Shown here: piece after piece, positions 42,792 through 53,109 of the stretch
Layout: each line of letters begins with the position of its first letter
How positions within the stretch are numbered: the stretch's first letter is position 1
Assembly: GCF_001713455.1 (NCBI RefSeq)
Contig: NZ_CP016464.1
Coordinates: 2,156,001-2,220,000 of the forward strand
DNA length: 64,000 nucleotides
Origin: Bosea sp. RAC05
GTDB taxonomy: Bacteria > Pseudomonadota > Alphaproteobacteria > Rhizobiales > Beijerinckiaceae
Direction of reading: 5' to 3'
The notes under the pieces: generated by a model
Seen by the model: the letters and a program-made list of their open reading frames with translations, nothing else
Told to the model about the DNA's origin: nothing
The model's database searches: none
Translations under genes and position numbers: made by a program

Positions 42792-44331
42792 ACTGCCGCC
42801 TTTCCATCCACGGCGCCACGCGATCGAGAAGCCGGATGCTGTCGCGTTCCGGATCAGCACGGGCCGCGAAGCCGTGACATTTGCGGAGCTGGAGGCGCGC
42901 GCCAATCAGGCTGCACACGTCTTCCGCCAAAGAGGGCTGAAGCGCGGCGACCACATCGTGATCCTGATGGAGAACAGGCGCGAGTTTCTGGAGGTCTGCT
43001 TCGCAGCCGATCGCAGCGGGCTCTACTATACAACCGCCAGCACGCATCTCACGGACGACGAGATCCAGTACATCATTCGCGATTGCGGCGCTTCGCTCGC
43101 GATCATTTCGGACGCGATGCTCGACAGGATCGCCACCCTCTCGACGACCGCTTTGCTCGCATGCCCGGTCCTGGTCGTTGGCCGGTGTGACGGGGCCTTC
43201 GAGAGCTTTGGTTCGCAGGCGGCGCTCGCCCCGGTCGAACCCATCGCCGACGAGTCGCAGGGCCTCGACATGCTCTACTCGTCAGGAACGACAGGCCGGC
43301 CGAAGGGGGTGAAATGGCTGCTGCCCGCGGCTCCGGTCGGCAGCCCGTCGATGCTGACGGACCTGCTGACGGGCCTGTTCGGATATGATGGGCAAACGCG
43401 CTATCTCTGTCCGGCACCGCTGTATCACGCGGCGCCGCTGCGGCACACCATGGTCACGATCAAGGCGGGCGGGACAGCCGTCGTGATGCCGAAATTCGAC
43501 GCCGAGGATGCGCTCGCCTTGATCGAGCAGGAGCGCATCACCCACAGCCAATGGGTGCCGACCATGTTCGTTCGGCTTCTGAAGCTGCCGGACGCGACCC
43601 GGGGTCGCTACGCGATGACGTCGATGAAGATGGCCGTCCATGCGGCCGCTCCCTGTCCGATCGACGTCAAGCACAAGATCATCGACTGGTGGGGGCCGAT
43701 CGTCCACGAATACTATGCCGGGACCGAGAACAACGGCTTCACCGCCATCAACACCGAGGAATGGCTGCGTCACGTCGGATCGGTGGGGCAGGCCAAGCTC
43801 GGAATCATCCATATCTGCGACGAGACCGGTGCCGAACTGCCGGCCGGCCTGGAAGGTGAGGTCTTTTTCGAAAACGGACACCAGTTCGAGTATCACAACG
43901 ATCCGACGAAGACCCTGTCCAGCCGCAATGCCCAAGGGTGGACGTCGCTGGGCGATATCGGACGCCTCGATGACGACGGCTATCTCTATCTCACCGACAG
44001 GAAGTCGTTCGTCATCATATCCGGTGGCGTGAACATCTATCCGCAGGAAGTCGAGCATCTCCTGCTGGAGCATGAGGCGGTGCTGGATGCTGCCGTGATC
44101 GGCGTCCCCAACGAAGAGTTCGGCGAGGAGGTCAAGGCCGTCGTCCAGCTTGTCGAAGGCCGGCAGCCGAACGAGGCGCTCTCGGCCGAATTGATCGCCT
44201 TCTGCCGCACGCGGCTGTCTTCGATCAAATGTCCAAGGACGGTCGACTTCTGCGTCGAGTTTCCGCGGTCGCCGACAGGAAAGCTGCTGAAGCGGCGCAT
44301 TCGGGACCAGTTTTATACGAAGGCCTCATAG
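42781..44331 (+). CDS. Acyl-CoA ligase (AMP-binding)
   Basis: This 516-residue ligase has the P-loop LYSSGTTGRPKGVKW, a YYAGTENNGF site, the hinge DRKSFVIISGGVNIYPQEVE and the C-terminal catalytic Lys in SPTGKLLKRR. It activates a carboxylic acid to its CoA ester through an acyl-AMP. ATG 42781 overlaps the preceding gene. It ends the Liv-linked operon, where it presumably activates the imported acid for the dehydrogenases. Confidence 0.87.
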   Translation: MSSELPPFHPRRHAIEKPDAVAFRISTGREAVTFAELEARANQAAHVFRQRGLKRGDHIVILMENRREFLEVCFAADRSGLYYTTASTHLTDDEIQYIIRDCGASLAIISDAMLDRIATLSTTALLACPVLVVGRCDGAFESFGSQAALAPVEPIADESQGLDMLYSSGTTGRPKGVKWLLPAAPVGSPSMLTDLLTGLFGYDGQTRYLCPAPLYHAAPLRHTMVTIKAGGTAVVMPKFDAEDALALIEQERITHSQWVPTMFVRLLKLPDATRGRYAMTSMKMAVHAAAPCPIDVKHKIIDWWGPIVHEYYAGTENNGFTAINTEEWLRHVGSVGQAKLGIIHICDETGAELPAGLEGEVFFENGHQFEYHNDPTKTLSSRNAQGWTSLGDIGRLDDDGYLYLTDRKSFVIISGGVNIYPQEVEHLLLEHEAVLDAAVIGVPNEEFGEEVKAVVQLVEGRQPNEALSAELIAFCRTRLSSIKCPRTVDFCVEFPRSPTGKLLKRRIRDQFYTKAS

Positions 44332-44454
44332 AGCGCGACAAAGCTGACCGAGGGCCTCACGCGCCGCGGCCAGGCCAGCTCGGGGTTTTTCGGTCGACGC
44401 ACAAGTTAACGATCGCGCCATGAGTGAGCCTTGGCCGAGATGGCGAGGCCTGTC

Positions 44455-45486
44455 TCAGGGGCGCAGACGGGCAACATCCTGATCAGGCGCGCCGAGGAAC
44501 AGGTGCTTGTAGCCAAACAGGGATGTCGAGCCCCCGGTATGGAGGAAGACGACGTGCTCGTTCTCGCCGAACGTGCCCCGGCGGATGTGATCGATCATCC
44601 CGGCCATCGCCTTGCCGCTGTAGACCGGATCAAGCAGGATTCCTTCCGTCCGCGCCAGCAGGGTCACCGCATCGACCATGCCGCGGGTTGGCTGGCCATA
44701 GCCCGGCCCGACATAGCCGTCATCTGCGAAGACCCGCTCCCGCTGCACCGTCCCGCCATGCCCGAGGTGATCGGCCGTGCGGCAGGCGAGATCAAAGACC
44801 ATCCCCTCCTGCTTCTCGCGGGGGTGGCGAACAGACACGCCGAAGACCTCGACAGGGCTTCTCAGGGCCGCGAACCCGGCGACGAGCCCGGCCTGCGTGC
44901 CGGAACTGCCGGTGCCGTGAACGACGCGCGTGACCGTGATCCCACGCTGGCTCGCCTGGTCGAGCAGTTCGACCGCACAGGCCACATAGCCGAGCGCACC
45001 GACGGGATTGGACCCCCCGCCGGAGATCACATAGGGCTTCGCACCCTTCGCCCTGAGATCGTCCGCGACAGCGGCGCAGGCGGCGGCGACATCGCTGCCG
45101 CCGGGCACATAGCTCCGTGCGCAGCCGAACAGGTCATCCAGCAGGATGTTGCCGTTCTCTTCATAGTCGGCATCGGTATCGGGCACGCGGCGTTCGAGAA
45201 CGGCATGCGCCTTGAGACCAAAGCGCGCGGCTGCAGCGGCCGTCATGCGCACATGGTTGGACTGGACGGCTCCAGGCGTGACCAGGGTGTCGCAACCCTG
45301 CGCGAGCGCATCGGCCACCAGGAACTCGAGCTTCCGCGCCTTGTTGCCGCCCTGCGCCAGCCCCGTGCAATCGTCGCGCTTGATCCAGAGGCGCGGTCCA
45401 CCGACGACGCTGCGCAGCCGGTCGAGAGGTTCGAGCGGCGTCGGCGCATGAGACAGGCTGACGCGAGGAAAACGGTCGAGGAGCAT
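44455..45486 (-). CDS. PLP-dependent D-cysteine desulfhydrase / ACC deaminase family
   Basis: This 343-residue type II PLP enzyme has WIKRDDCTGLAQGGNKARKLEFL, with the Schiff-base Lys in GGNKARK, then QSNHVRMTAAAAA, GGGSNPVGALGYV and the C-terminal FLHTGG. The family includes D-cysteine desulfhydrase, L-cysteate sulfo-lyase (CuyA) and ACC deaminase, which sequence alone does not separate with certainty. A LysR gene lies upstream on the same strand and a Dpp-type importer is divergent from that LysR gene, which fits use of an imported sulfur or amino compound. Confidence 0.82.
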   Translation of the reverse strand: MLLDRFPRVSLSHAPTPLEPLDRLRSVVGGPRLWIKRDDCTGLAQGGNKARKLEFLVADALAQGCDTLVTPGAVQSNHVRMTAAAAARFGLKAHAVLERRVPDTDADYEENGNILLDDLFGCARSYVPGGSDVAAACAAVADDLRAKGAKPYVISGGGSNPVGALGYVACAVELLDQASQRGITVTRVVHGTGSSGTQAGLVAGFAALRSPVEVFGVSVRHPREKQEGMVFDLACRTADHLGHGGTVQRERVFADDGYVGPGYGQPTRGMVDAVTLLARTEGILLDPVYSGKAMAGMIDHIRRGTFGENEHVVFLHTGGSTSLFGYKHLFLGAPDQDVARLRP

Positions 45487-45538
45487 GGCGAACCGCCCTG
45501 TTGGAAGGAAGTCGGACCAACGCTAGGCCGCGCATCGG

Positions 45539-45574
45539 CCGCATAGAAATTCAAATTGCACAATGGCTATGCGG
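45539..45574. repeat. Inverted repeat CCGCATAG-N20-CTATGCGG
   Basis: Perfect 8-bp arms (45539-45546 and 45567-45574) flank an AT-rich 20-bp core with CAATGG. The right arm overlaps the LysR stop codon, and the repeat lies 53-88 bp upstream of the PLP enzyme start. It may be the regulator's binding site for that gene. A weakly related GCATA-N16-CAATGGC occurs near 46560-46587 upstream of the binding-protein gene. Confidence 0.45.
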
Positions 45575-46499
45575 AATTTGCATGATCTTTGGGCATCTCC
45601 ACCAGGGCGCGCCAGACATGTTCGACGATCGAGCGTTCACGCTCGGCGCGTCGATACGCCCTGATCTCGACGTGCAGATCATAACCCGCTTGCGGGGCGC
45701 AGGAGACCAGCCGGCCGGCCTTCAATTCGGTCTGGATCGCCGAACGCGGAAGCCAGGCGATCCCCTCTCCGGCAAGCGCCATGCCCTTCAAGGCTTCGAC
45801 CAGTGAACTTTCATAGGCGGGACGGGCCCTGCGGGTCAGGTCCCAGGCGTCGAGGCCCGAACCGACGAGGTGCCCGAGATAGGAGTTGGCGGCATAGGCG
45901 AGCAGCGGAAAGGGGTCACCCGACGAGGCTGTGATCGCATGGCGCGGAGACCCATCGTCGCCGGGGGCCGATACGGGGGTGACGACATCCGCCCCGATCA
46001 CCGCGACCTCGAAGCGGGACATGCCGAACATCGATGGAATAGCGCTCGTATTATAGGCAAGAACGAGATCGCAGGCGCCTTCCATCAAGGCTTGCCCGCA
46101 ATCATGCAGATCGGCGGTGATCATCTTGACGTTGAGTTCGCCGGTCCTGTCGGTCTGCCGCAGCGCCGCGATCCAGGCCGGTGCGAAGTGGATCGCGAGG
46201 GTATGTGTCGCGCAAATCCGGATGGTCCGCGCATCGCGTTTGACCAGGCCACGGAATTCCGCCCGCTCGCGGTGCAGGACGCGAACCACATCGAGGGCGG
46301 ACTGATAGAAGGCGTGGCCCGCCGGCGTCAGTGTCGTCGGGAAGCGCGATCGATCGATCAGATCGCCACCCAGCCAGTGTTCGAGCGCACGAATGCGCCG
46401 GCTGAAGGCGGATTGGCTGATATTGCGTTCATCCGCCGAGCGCGAAAAATTGCCCGTCGAGGCGAGGCTGATGAAGTCCTCAAGCCAGCTGATTTCCAT
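45567..46499 (-). CDS. LysR-family regulator
   Basis: This 310-residue regulator has the start MEISWLEDFISLASTGNFSR, helix-turn-helix ISQSAFSRRIRALEHWLG and a full effector domain. The WLEDF start recalls the HypT/YjiE group, but I do not claim that identity. It lies between the PLP enzyme gene (same strand, downstream) and the divergent Dpp-type operon and probably controls one or both. Confidence 0.83.
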   Translation of the reverse strand: MEISWLEDFISLASTGNFSRSADERNISQSAFSRRIRALEHWLGGDLIDRSRFPTTLTPAGHAFYQSALDVVRVLHRERAEFRGLVKRDARTIRICATHTLAIHFAPAWIAALRQTDRTGELNVKMITADLHDCGQALMEGACDLVLAYNTSAIPSMFGMSRFEVAVIGADVVTPVSAPGDDGSPRHAITASSGDPFPLLAYAANSYLGHLVGSGLDAWDLTRRARPAYESSLVEALKGMALAGEGIAWLPRSAIQTELKAGRLVSCAPQAGYDLHVEIRAYRRAERERSIVEHVWRALVEMPKDHANSA

Positions 46500-46672
46500 G
46501 AGCCCTCACGATCCATGGGCCAGGGCGGCCGGCGAACACTGAGCGATAATGCAGAGGATGCATAACGTATCGAAAATGAGCAATGGCAGGGATCCCGCGC
46601 GGCTCGCTAGTTTTCGATCTCAGGATGTCTGTCCCGTTGTTTGCGCGGGGCGTTTTCACTGGGAGGTTTGCG

Positions 46673-48271
46673 ATGCGCCTTGTCAGATGTCTCGCTCTTG
46701 CAGCTGGATTGGGATCGGCCGCCGCAGGCCTCGCCATAGGGCCTGCCGTCGCGCAGAAGCGCGGCGGCACGCTCGTTCAGATCACCCAGCCGGAGCCGCC
46801 CTCGCTCGGCTCCTACATCTCCACCGCCAATCCGGTCGGACAGGTCGCCGCCAAGATCTATGACGGGCTTCTCGAATATGATTTCGACCTGAAACCTCTG
46901 CCCAGTCTGGCCGAGTCATGGACGATCTCCGATGACGGCAAGACCGTGACCTTCCGGCTCAGGTCAGGCGTCAAGTTCCATGACGGCCAGCCCTTCACCA
47001 GCGCCGACGTCCAGTTCACCGTCATGGAGGTGCTGAAGAAGGTCCATCCGCGCGGCATCAACACATTCTCCGAGGTCACGGCGGTCGAGACGCCCGACGC
47101 CCAGACGGTGGTGTTTCGGCTGAACCGGCCGGCGCCCTACATGATGGCGGCGCTCTCGGGCTATGAATCGCCGATGCTTCCGAAGCACGTCTTCGGTCAG
47201 GGCGACATCCGCAGTCACCAGAACGCCAACGCGCCCGTCGGCACCGGCCCCTTCAAGTTCACCGAATGGCGCAGGGGCGAGTTCGTCCGGCTCGATCGCA
47301 ATGCCGACTACTGGAAGCCGGGTCGGCCTTATCTCGATCGCATCGTCGTGCGGTTCATCGGCGATACCGGCACGCGGGCCGCCGCGCTCGAAAAGGGCGA
47401 GGCCCATATCGCGGGCTTCGGCGCGGTGCCCTACAACGACGTCAAGAAGCTCGAGAAGCTCCCCAACATCCAGATCGAGACCAAGGGCTATGAAATGCTC
47501 TCGCCGGTCGTCGAGCTGATGTTCAACACGCGCAAGCCTCCCTTCGACAACGTCAAGGTTCGGCAGGCGATCTCCTATGCGATCGACCGCAAGTTCGTGA
47601 TCGACAACATCTGGTTTGGCTTCGGCAAGCCGACCAATGGCCCGATCAGCTCGAATTTTGCTCCGTCGGGCCTCTACAGCGCCGATGTGATGAACTTCAA
47701 TGTGCCCGATGGGGTCGACCGCGCCAACCGGTTGCTCGATGAAGCCGGCTTCCCGCGCAAGGCAGACGGCATCCGCTTCGAGATCACCCACGATATCACG
47801 CCCTATGGCGAGGAATGGCGGCGGTTCGGCGAGTACACCCAGCAGGCTCTGGCCAGGATCGGCATCAAGGCGAGCCTGCGCTACGAGGATGTCGCGACGT
47901 GGCTGAAGCGCATCTACACCGACTACGATTATGACGTCTCGTCCAACCACCTGTTCAATCTGGCGGACCCTGTGCTGGGCGTGCACCGGGCGTTCCATTC
48001 GCGGTTCATCCGGCCGGGCACCGTATTCGTCAACGGCGTGCGCTGGAGCGACCCGCGCGCCGACGAGTTGATGGACCGCGCAACGATCGAGCCCGATCCC
48101 AAGAAGCGGGCGGAGCTTTATGCCGAGATCCAGAAGATCGTCGTCGCTGCTGCGCCGTTGGCCTGGACGCACGAGATCAGCTTCGCGACGGTCCTCGACA
48201 AGCGCTATCGCGACGTCATCGTCAGTCCGCTTGGCCTGTTCTCGTCGTTCGACCGCGCCTGGCGCGAATAG
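46673..48271 (+). CDS. ABC substrate-binding protein, DppA/OppA family 5
   Basis: This 532-residue binding protein has a signal peptide (about 1-25, ending AVAQK) and the family 5 body with YDGLLEYDFDLKPLPSLAESW and the later VRQAISYAIDR. GGGAGG lies six bases before ATG 46673; the longer frame upstream has no such site. Family members bind peptides, nickel or other small molecules. It opens the Dpp-type operon. Confidence 0.9.
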   Translation: MRLVRCLALAAGLGSAAAGLAIGPAVAQKRGGTLVQITQPEPPSLGSYISTANPVGQVAAKIYDGLLEYDFDLKPLPSLAESWTISDDGKTVTFRLRSGVKFHDGQPFTSADVQFTVMEVLKKVHPRGINTFSEVTAVETPDAQTVVFRLNRPAPYMMAALSGYESPMLPKHVFGQGDIRSHQNANAPVGTGPFKFTEWRRGEFVRLDRNADYWKPGRPYLDRIVVRFIGDTGTRAAALEKGEAHIAGFGAVPYNDVKKLEKLPNIQIETKGYEMLSPVVELMFNTRKPPFDNVKVRQAISYAIDRKFVIDNIWFGFGKPTNGPISSNFAPSGLYSADVMNFNVPDGVDRANRLLDEAGFPRKADGIRFEITHDITPYGEEWRRFGEYTQQALARIGIKASLRYEDVATWLKRIYTDYDYDVSSNHLFNLADPVLGVHRAFHSRFIRPGTVFVNGVRWSDPRADELMDRATIEPDPKKRAELYAEIQKIVVAAAPLAWTHEISFATVLDKRYRDVIVSPLGLFSSFDRAWRE

Positions 48272-48330
48272 GCGGGGGAGCGCCGGTCGGCGGCCATCGC
48301 CGCGCGACCGGCCTGCGGGGGAGGCTCGCC

Positions 48331-49323
48331 ATGCGCGGCATGCGACTGGTCCGGTTCATCCTGACGCGATTGCTTCAGGCGGTCCCCGTCGTCCTCGGCG
48401 TCGTCGTGCTCAACTTCCTGCTGCTGCAACTGGCTCCGGGCGATGCCGCGACGGTTCTGGCGGGCGAGGCCGGAGGGGCCCCGGCTGAGTATGTCGAGCA
48501 GCTCCGGGCCCGTTTCGGCCTTGACAAACCGGTGCTGGTCCAACTCGGACTGTACCTCAAGAACATCCTGTTTCTCGACCTCGGCTTTTCGTTTCGCAAC
48601 AACTCGCCCGTCCTGGGGCTGATCCTCGACCGGCTCTGGCCGACCTTGCTCCTCATGGGGGCAACGCTCGTCATCTCCGTCGGCGGAGGCGTTCTGCTCG
48701 GCGTGGTCGCCGCCATCGGCGTGCGCACCTGGCGCGATCACCTCATCTCCGTTGCCGCCGTCGTCGCCTATGCAACGCCGCTCTTCTGGGTTGGCCTGAT
48801 GCTCATCCTGGTCTTCTCCATTCGCCTCGACTGGTTTCCGACCTCCGGCATGGAGGATGTCGTCGCCTTCCATGAGGGCTGGGCGCGTGTCGTCGATATC
48901 GCCCATCACCTCGTGCTGCCGACCGTGACGCTGTCCCTGTTCTACCTCGCCCTCTACACCCGGCTGATGCGGGCCACCGTGCTCGAGCAGCGGGGCGCCG
49001 AATACGCGACAACCGCGCGTGCCAAGGGGCTGACGGAGCGCGCGATCACGATGCGCCATGTCCTGCGCAATGCGCTGCTGCCGATCGTGACCATGGCGGG
49101 CGTGCAGGTCGGCGCGCTGCTCGGTGGTTCGGTCGTCGTGGAAACCGTCTTCGCCTGGCCAGGGCTCGGCCAGCTCGCCTTCCAGTCCCTGTTCGCGCGC
49201 GATTTCAATCTGCTGCTGGGAATCTTCTTCCTCTCTGCCTGCCTCGTCGTCATCGTGAATCTCGTGGTCGACGTGATCTACGTCCTCCTCGATCCCCGCA
49301 TCCGGGTGGGCAGCAACCCATGA
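48331..49323 (+). CDS. ABC permease, DppB type
   Basis: This 330-residue permease has the DppB start (RFILTRLLQAVPVVLGVVVL), the APGD motif and the EAA loop with YATTARAKGLTERAITMRH. GGGGAGG is six bases before ATG 48331. It overlaps the DppC-type gene by four bases. Confidence 0.93.
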   Translation: MRGMRLVRFILTRLLQAVPVVLGVVVLNFLLLQLAPGDAATVLAGEAGGAPAEYVEQLRARFGLDKPVLVQLGLYLKNILFLDLGFSFRNNSPVLGLILDRLWPTLLLMGATLVISVGGGVLLGVVAAIGVRTWRDHLISVAAVVAYATPLFWVGLMLILVFSIRLDWFPTSGMEDVVAFHEGWARVVDIAHHLVLPTVTLSLFYLALYTRLMRATVLEQRGAEYATTARAKGLTERAITMRHVLRNALLPIVTMAGVQVGALLGGSVVVETVFAWPGLGQLAFQSLFARDFNLLLGIFFLSACLVVIVNLVVDVIYVLLDPRIRVGSNP

Positions 49324-50150
49324 CGAAGCCCTTCTGGGTCCGGTTCGTCGGCAATGCGCGCGTCCTGATCGGGCTGATCTGGCTCGCCCTCGTCGTCGTC
49401 GGCGCCTTGGCGGCGCCATGGATTGCCCCGCTCGATCCCTTCGCGATGTCGGGGCCGCCTTTCGTGCGCCCCTTGGAAGGCTTCGCGTTCGGGACGGACT
49501 CGCTGGGACGAAGCGTCTGGTCAGGCCTCGTGCACGGCGCCCGCACCACGCTGTTGATCGCGGTCATCGCGACCGTGGGGGCGGTCGCTTTCGGGGGGCT
49601 GGTCGGCGCCGTGTCCGGTTTCTACGGCGGACGCATCGACAATGTTCTGATGCGCGTGACCGAGTTCTTCCAGACCATTCCGTCCTTCATCTTCGCCATC
49701 CTGCTCGTGGCGGTCCTGTCCCCGTCCGCGACCAGCGTGGTCGTTGCCATCGCGACGGTCAGCTGGCCGCCGATCGCCCGCATCGTGCGGGGCGAGGTCA
49801 TGTCGCTGCGCTCGCGGGAATTCGTCCAGGCCGCGATCACCCTGGGGGAGAAAGATTTCGTCATCCTGTTCCGCCAGATCCTGCCGAATGCCCTGTCGCC
49901 GCTGATCGTGACGGGCTCGCTGCTGGTCGCCACCGCCATCCTGACGGAATCGGCGCTGTCCTTTCTCGGCCTCGGCGCGCCGAACTTCATGAGTTGGGGC
50001 TTCATGATCGGCGCGGGACGCAGCTTCCTGCGCGATGCCTGGTGGCTCGTCGCCACGCCGGGGATCGCGATCCTCCTGACGGTGCTCAGCATCAACCTCG
50101 TCGGCGAAGGGCTGAACGATGCGCTGAACCCCCGGCTGCGCACGCCATGA
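49320..50150 (+). CDS. ABC permease, DppC type
   Basis: This 276-residue permease has FGTDSLGRSVWSGLVHGAR, the EAA loop RSREFVQAAITLGEKDFVI and LTESALSFLGLGAP, all typical of DppC. Its stop overlaps the ATPase start (ATGA). It pairs with the DppB-type protein. Confidence 0.93.
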   Translation: MTKPFWVRFVGNARVLIGLIWLALVVVGALAAPWIAPLDPFAMSGPPFVRPLEGFAFGTDSLGRSVWSGLVHGARTTLLIAVIATVGAVAFGGLVGAVSGFYGGRIDNVLMRVTEFFQTIPSFIFAILLVAVLSPSATSVVVAIATVSWPPIARIVRGEVMSLRSREFVQAAITLGEKDFVILFRQILPNALSPLIVTGSLLVATAILTESALSFLGLGAPNFMSWGFMIGAGRSFLRDAWWLVATPGIAILLTVLSINLVGEGLNDALNPRLRTP

Positions 50151-51880
50151 CCGAGGCGCCTCGCACCCAGGCCGGGCCGTCGCCCGCGGTTCCCGCCGAC
50201 CCGGTCCTTGAGATCCGCGACCTGTCCGTCGCCCTGCCGGCCTGGGCCGACAGGCGCCTGGCCGTGAACGCCGTTTCGCTCACCGTCGGCAGGGGCGAGA
50301 CGCTCTGCGTCGTCGGTGAATCCGGCTCCGGCAAGTCCGTCATGGCGCGCTCGATCCTGCGGCTGTTGCCGGAACCGCATCTGCGCATCGTCAACGGACA
50401 GGTCTTGCTCGACGGCGAGGATCTGGCCCTGGCCGATGACCGGCGCATGCGCCAGATCCGCGGAGGCCGGATCGCCATGGTGTTCCAGGAACCCATGGTG
50501 TCCCTCAATCCCCTGATGACGATCGGTCGCCAGATCGAGGAAATTCTCGAGGTTCATACGGATTGGAGCAAGGCCGAGAGGCGCCGGCGGGTCGTCGCGA
50601 CGTTCGAGGACGTCCGCCTCCCCAATCCCGACTTCATCGTCGGGGCTTATCCGCATGAACTCTCCGGCGGCCAGCGCCAGCGCGTGATGATCGCCATGAG
50701 CCTCGTACTCGAACCGAGACTGATCATCGCCGACGAGCCGACCACGGCGCTGGATGTCACGACCGAGGCTCAGGTTCTCACGCTCCTGAAGGAACTGCAG
50801 CAGCGGCATGGCACCGCCTTGCTGTTCATCACCCACAACTTTGGCGTGGTGGCCGAGATCGCCGATCGCGTGGCCGTGATGCGGTCGGGCGAGCTTGTCG
50901 AGTACGGGGCGGTCGGCGATGTGCTGACGAACCCGCAACACCCCTATACGCGTGCTCTGATCGATGCCGTTCCCAGCCTGGTGCCCCGCCCCAATCCAGG
51001 CGCGCCGGCCCGCTCGATGGCCGAACCCATCCTCAAGGTTCGGGGCCTGGAGAAAACCTATGGTCGCCCCAGCGTTGGGCCGGCCTGGCTGGCGCGTCTG
51101 CTGCCTTGGATCGGCAAGGGGGGGCGTGGAGCCGTCAAGGCGGTCGATCAGGTCGACCTCGACATCATGCGCGGCACCGCGGTCGCGCTGGTGGGCGAGT
51201 CGGGATCGGGCAAGTCCACCCTGGCGCGCTGTCTGATCGGTCTGGAAACGGCGGATGCCGGGTCGGCCGTCATTGCCGGCGACGAGATCGTCGGGTTGAG
51301 CCGCAGCGGCTGGCGTCCGCTTCGCGCCCGCATCCAGATGGTGTTCCAGGATCCGTTTGCTTCGCTCAACCCGCGCACCAGGGTTGGCGACATCATCGCG
51401 CGCGGCGCCGTTCTCCAGGGCGAGACTCCGGCTGCCGCCATGGCTCAGGCGCAGGCGCTGCTCAAGCTGGTCGGGCTCGAGGCCAAGGCGGCCGAGCGCT
51501 TCCCGCACGAATTCTCCGGTGGCCAGCGTCAGCGCATCGGCATCGCCCGGGCGCTCGCCGTGAAGCCCGATATCCTGATCGCCGATGAACCGGTCTCCGC
51601 GCTCGATGTCTCCGTGCAGAAGCAGGTCTTGGATCTGCTCGACGATCTCCGACGCCGGCTGGGCCTCACCATGCTCTTCATCACCCATGATCTGCGCGTC
51701 GCGGCGCATGTCTGCGAGGAGATCGTCGTGCTGAAGGGCGGACGGATCGTCGAGCAGGGGGCGACGGCGGATATCTTCGCCGATCCCCAGCACGAATACA
51801 CCCGTATGCTGCTCGCCTCGGTGCCCGGCCGGGATTGGCAGCGCCTTGGCCGGCACGATCCGGCGGGTCGGCTCACGTGA
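50147..51880 (+). CDS. Fused double ATPase (DppD-DppF type)
   Basis: This 577-residue protein carries two complete ATPase domains in one chain. The first has Walker [25 protein letters not shown] and [12 protein letters not shown]. The second (from about 290) has [24 protein letters not shown] and [12 protein letters not shown]. Dpp/Opp systems often encode these separately; fused forms also occur widely, for example GsiA. ATG 50147 overlaps the DppC-type stop. It completes a four-gene importer. Confidence 0.93.
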   Translation: MTEAPRTQAGPSPAVPADPVLEIRDLSVALPAWADRRLAVNAVSLTVGRGETLCVVGESGSGKSVMARSILRLLPEPHLRIVNGQVLLDGEDLALADDRRMRQIRGGRIAMVFQEPMVSLNPLMTIGRQIEEILEVHTDWSKAERRRRVVATFEDVRLPNPDFIVGAYPHELSGGQRQRVMIAMSLVLEPRLIIADEPTTALDVTTEAQVLTLLKELQQRHGTALLFITHNFGVVAEIADRVAVMRSGELVEYGAVGDVLTNPQHPYTRALIDAVPSLVPRPNPGAPARSMAEPILKVRGLEKTYGRPSVGPAWLARLLPWIGKGGRGAVKAVDQVDLDIMRGTAVALVGESGSGKSTLARCLIGLETADAGSAVIAGDEIVGLSRSGWRPLRARIQMVFQDPFASLNPRTRVGDIIARGAVLQGETPAAAMAQAQALLKLVGLEAKAAERFPHEFSGGQRQRIGIARALAVKPDILIADEPVSALDVSVQKQVLDLLDDLRRRLGLTMLFITHDLRVAAHVCEEIVVLKGGRIVEQGATADIFADPQHEYTRMLLASVPGRDWQRLGRHDPAGRLT

Positions 51881-52566
51881 ACGCGGGACGCCAACCGGCT
51901 GCGCCAGTCACATGTCGCCGACCGCCGGTGGCGTCGGCGAGGGCCGGGTCAAAGCGCTGATCCTGTCGGGATTGGTCGCGTTTGAAAGGCTGAGTCGGGA
52001 AGGCGGCCGTTGCCGGGGTGAAGTCGGCCGACACCACGATCGGCGCGTCGGCCCTCAGGTTGGTCCTGCCTATGCTCACCCAGGCGCTGATGCTCATGCA
52101 AGCTCTCGGGTTCGACCGCTGATCGTCATGACTTCACGTCAGATCAGGCGGGCTGTCGAGGACGGCTGATCGGGCCTCGCCGCGAGGCGGCGAGCTTCGC
52201 TCGGCAACATTGCCAACAATGTCGACCGGCTCGCCTTGCATGAGCGGGCCAAAGCCGCGCGATGAAACGGCCCGCAACTGGCAAAAGATGCCAAAATCGG
52301 CTCGAGATGACGACCCTTAGGCGGCCCAGGGCTGATCATCATGCCGAAATCGCGCCGAGCCACGACCGCGCCAGAAATCAGACGGTTTGTGCCGGAGACC
52401 CAGCGTACTCGTCGAGAGCACCAGATTTCGTGCCCTCGGTTGAGGCGATGCGTGGCCCGCATCCGCAGGGCGCATCGGTGGCTAGTAGCGTGTTCACCTT
52501 TTCATCCTATGAGCGATCAGGAGTGCCCGTTTGTCTCTTATGAGCTTGTAAAATCCGGAGAACCAA
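51881..52566. other. Gene-poor stretch with no supported gene
   Basis: About 690 bp follow the Dpp-type operon. Short frames occur on both strands, none with a good start site or known motif. One broken frame near 52010-52123 reads like the tail of a small protein (ending ALMLMQALGFDR) but has a stop just before it. The region looks like eroded or intergenic DNA next to accessory genes. Confidence 0.45.
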
Positions 52567-53109
52567 GTGGATGTGCTCAAGCCGCTGCTGGCGGCGATTG
52601 CAGGCGGTGTCGTGACAGCGATTTTGTCGTTATTGGTCGCAAGAGCAAAATCGCGACCCGACATCAGAGGATGGCGGCATCTCAAGCCAAGCCCGATGCA
52701 TTGGGCTGGTATCGGGCTTGGTGGTGGCCTCTGTTTATTGATGGTCTATATTCGATTATTTGTCGGATCGTCACGGGCCGACGCCGAAACACAGATGACA
52801 ATCCTGACCTGGCTCATCATCTTATTTGGCTTGTTGACGATCGCGACAGCCATCGCCATGCATGCACTTCAGCGACGTAGTGTCCGGTGGCGCGGAACGA
52901 GTCTGTCGTTCAAAAGGGGTTCGGTGACGGAGCAGCGGAAGTTCGACGAAGTCCAGCAGGTCCGGGTCAATCCGCTAGGGCAGGCGGTTGTGTTTTTTGC
53001 CGACGGCTCGTTCCTGCGGATTGACCCGCACGCCTCTGGTGCCAGTGAACTGCTGGAATTGTTGGAGGAACGCAACGCGCGGTCCGGCAACAGAATATCG
53101 CCCGAATGA
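52567..53109 (+). CDS. Small membrane protein of unknown function
   Basis: This 180-residue protein has three membrane segments (about 5-24, 45-66 and 79-98) and a soluble C-terminal domain with alternating strands (VRWRGTSLSFKRG, VRVNPLGQAVVFFADGSFLRI) that recalls a PH-like fold. The start is GTG 52567 with GGAGA six bases upstream. Base composition is less GC-rich than its neighbours, which hints at transfer. No function can be given. Confidence 0.65.
   Translation: MDVLKPLLAAIAGGVVTAILSLLVARAKSRPDIRGWRHLKPSPMHWAGIGLGGGLCLLMVYIRLFVGSSRADAETQMTILTWLIILFGLLTIATAIAMHALQRRSVRWRGTSLSFKRGSVTEQRKFDEVQQVRVNPLGQAVVFFADGSFLRIDPHASGASELLELLEERNARSGNRISPE

Noticed and set aside
51873..52097. 74-codon minus-strand frame after the Dpp-type operon
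   Set aside because: No ribosome site or motif, and it overlaps the end of the ATPase gene.
52618..52654. Inverted repeat GCGATTTTG-N19-CAAAATCGC
   Set aside because: It lies inside the membrane protein gene, the length is modest, and no regulatory or mobile context supports it.
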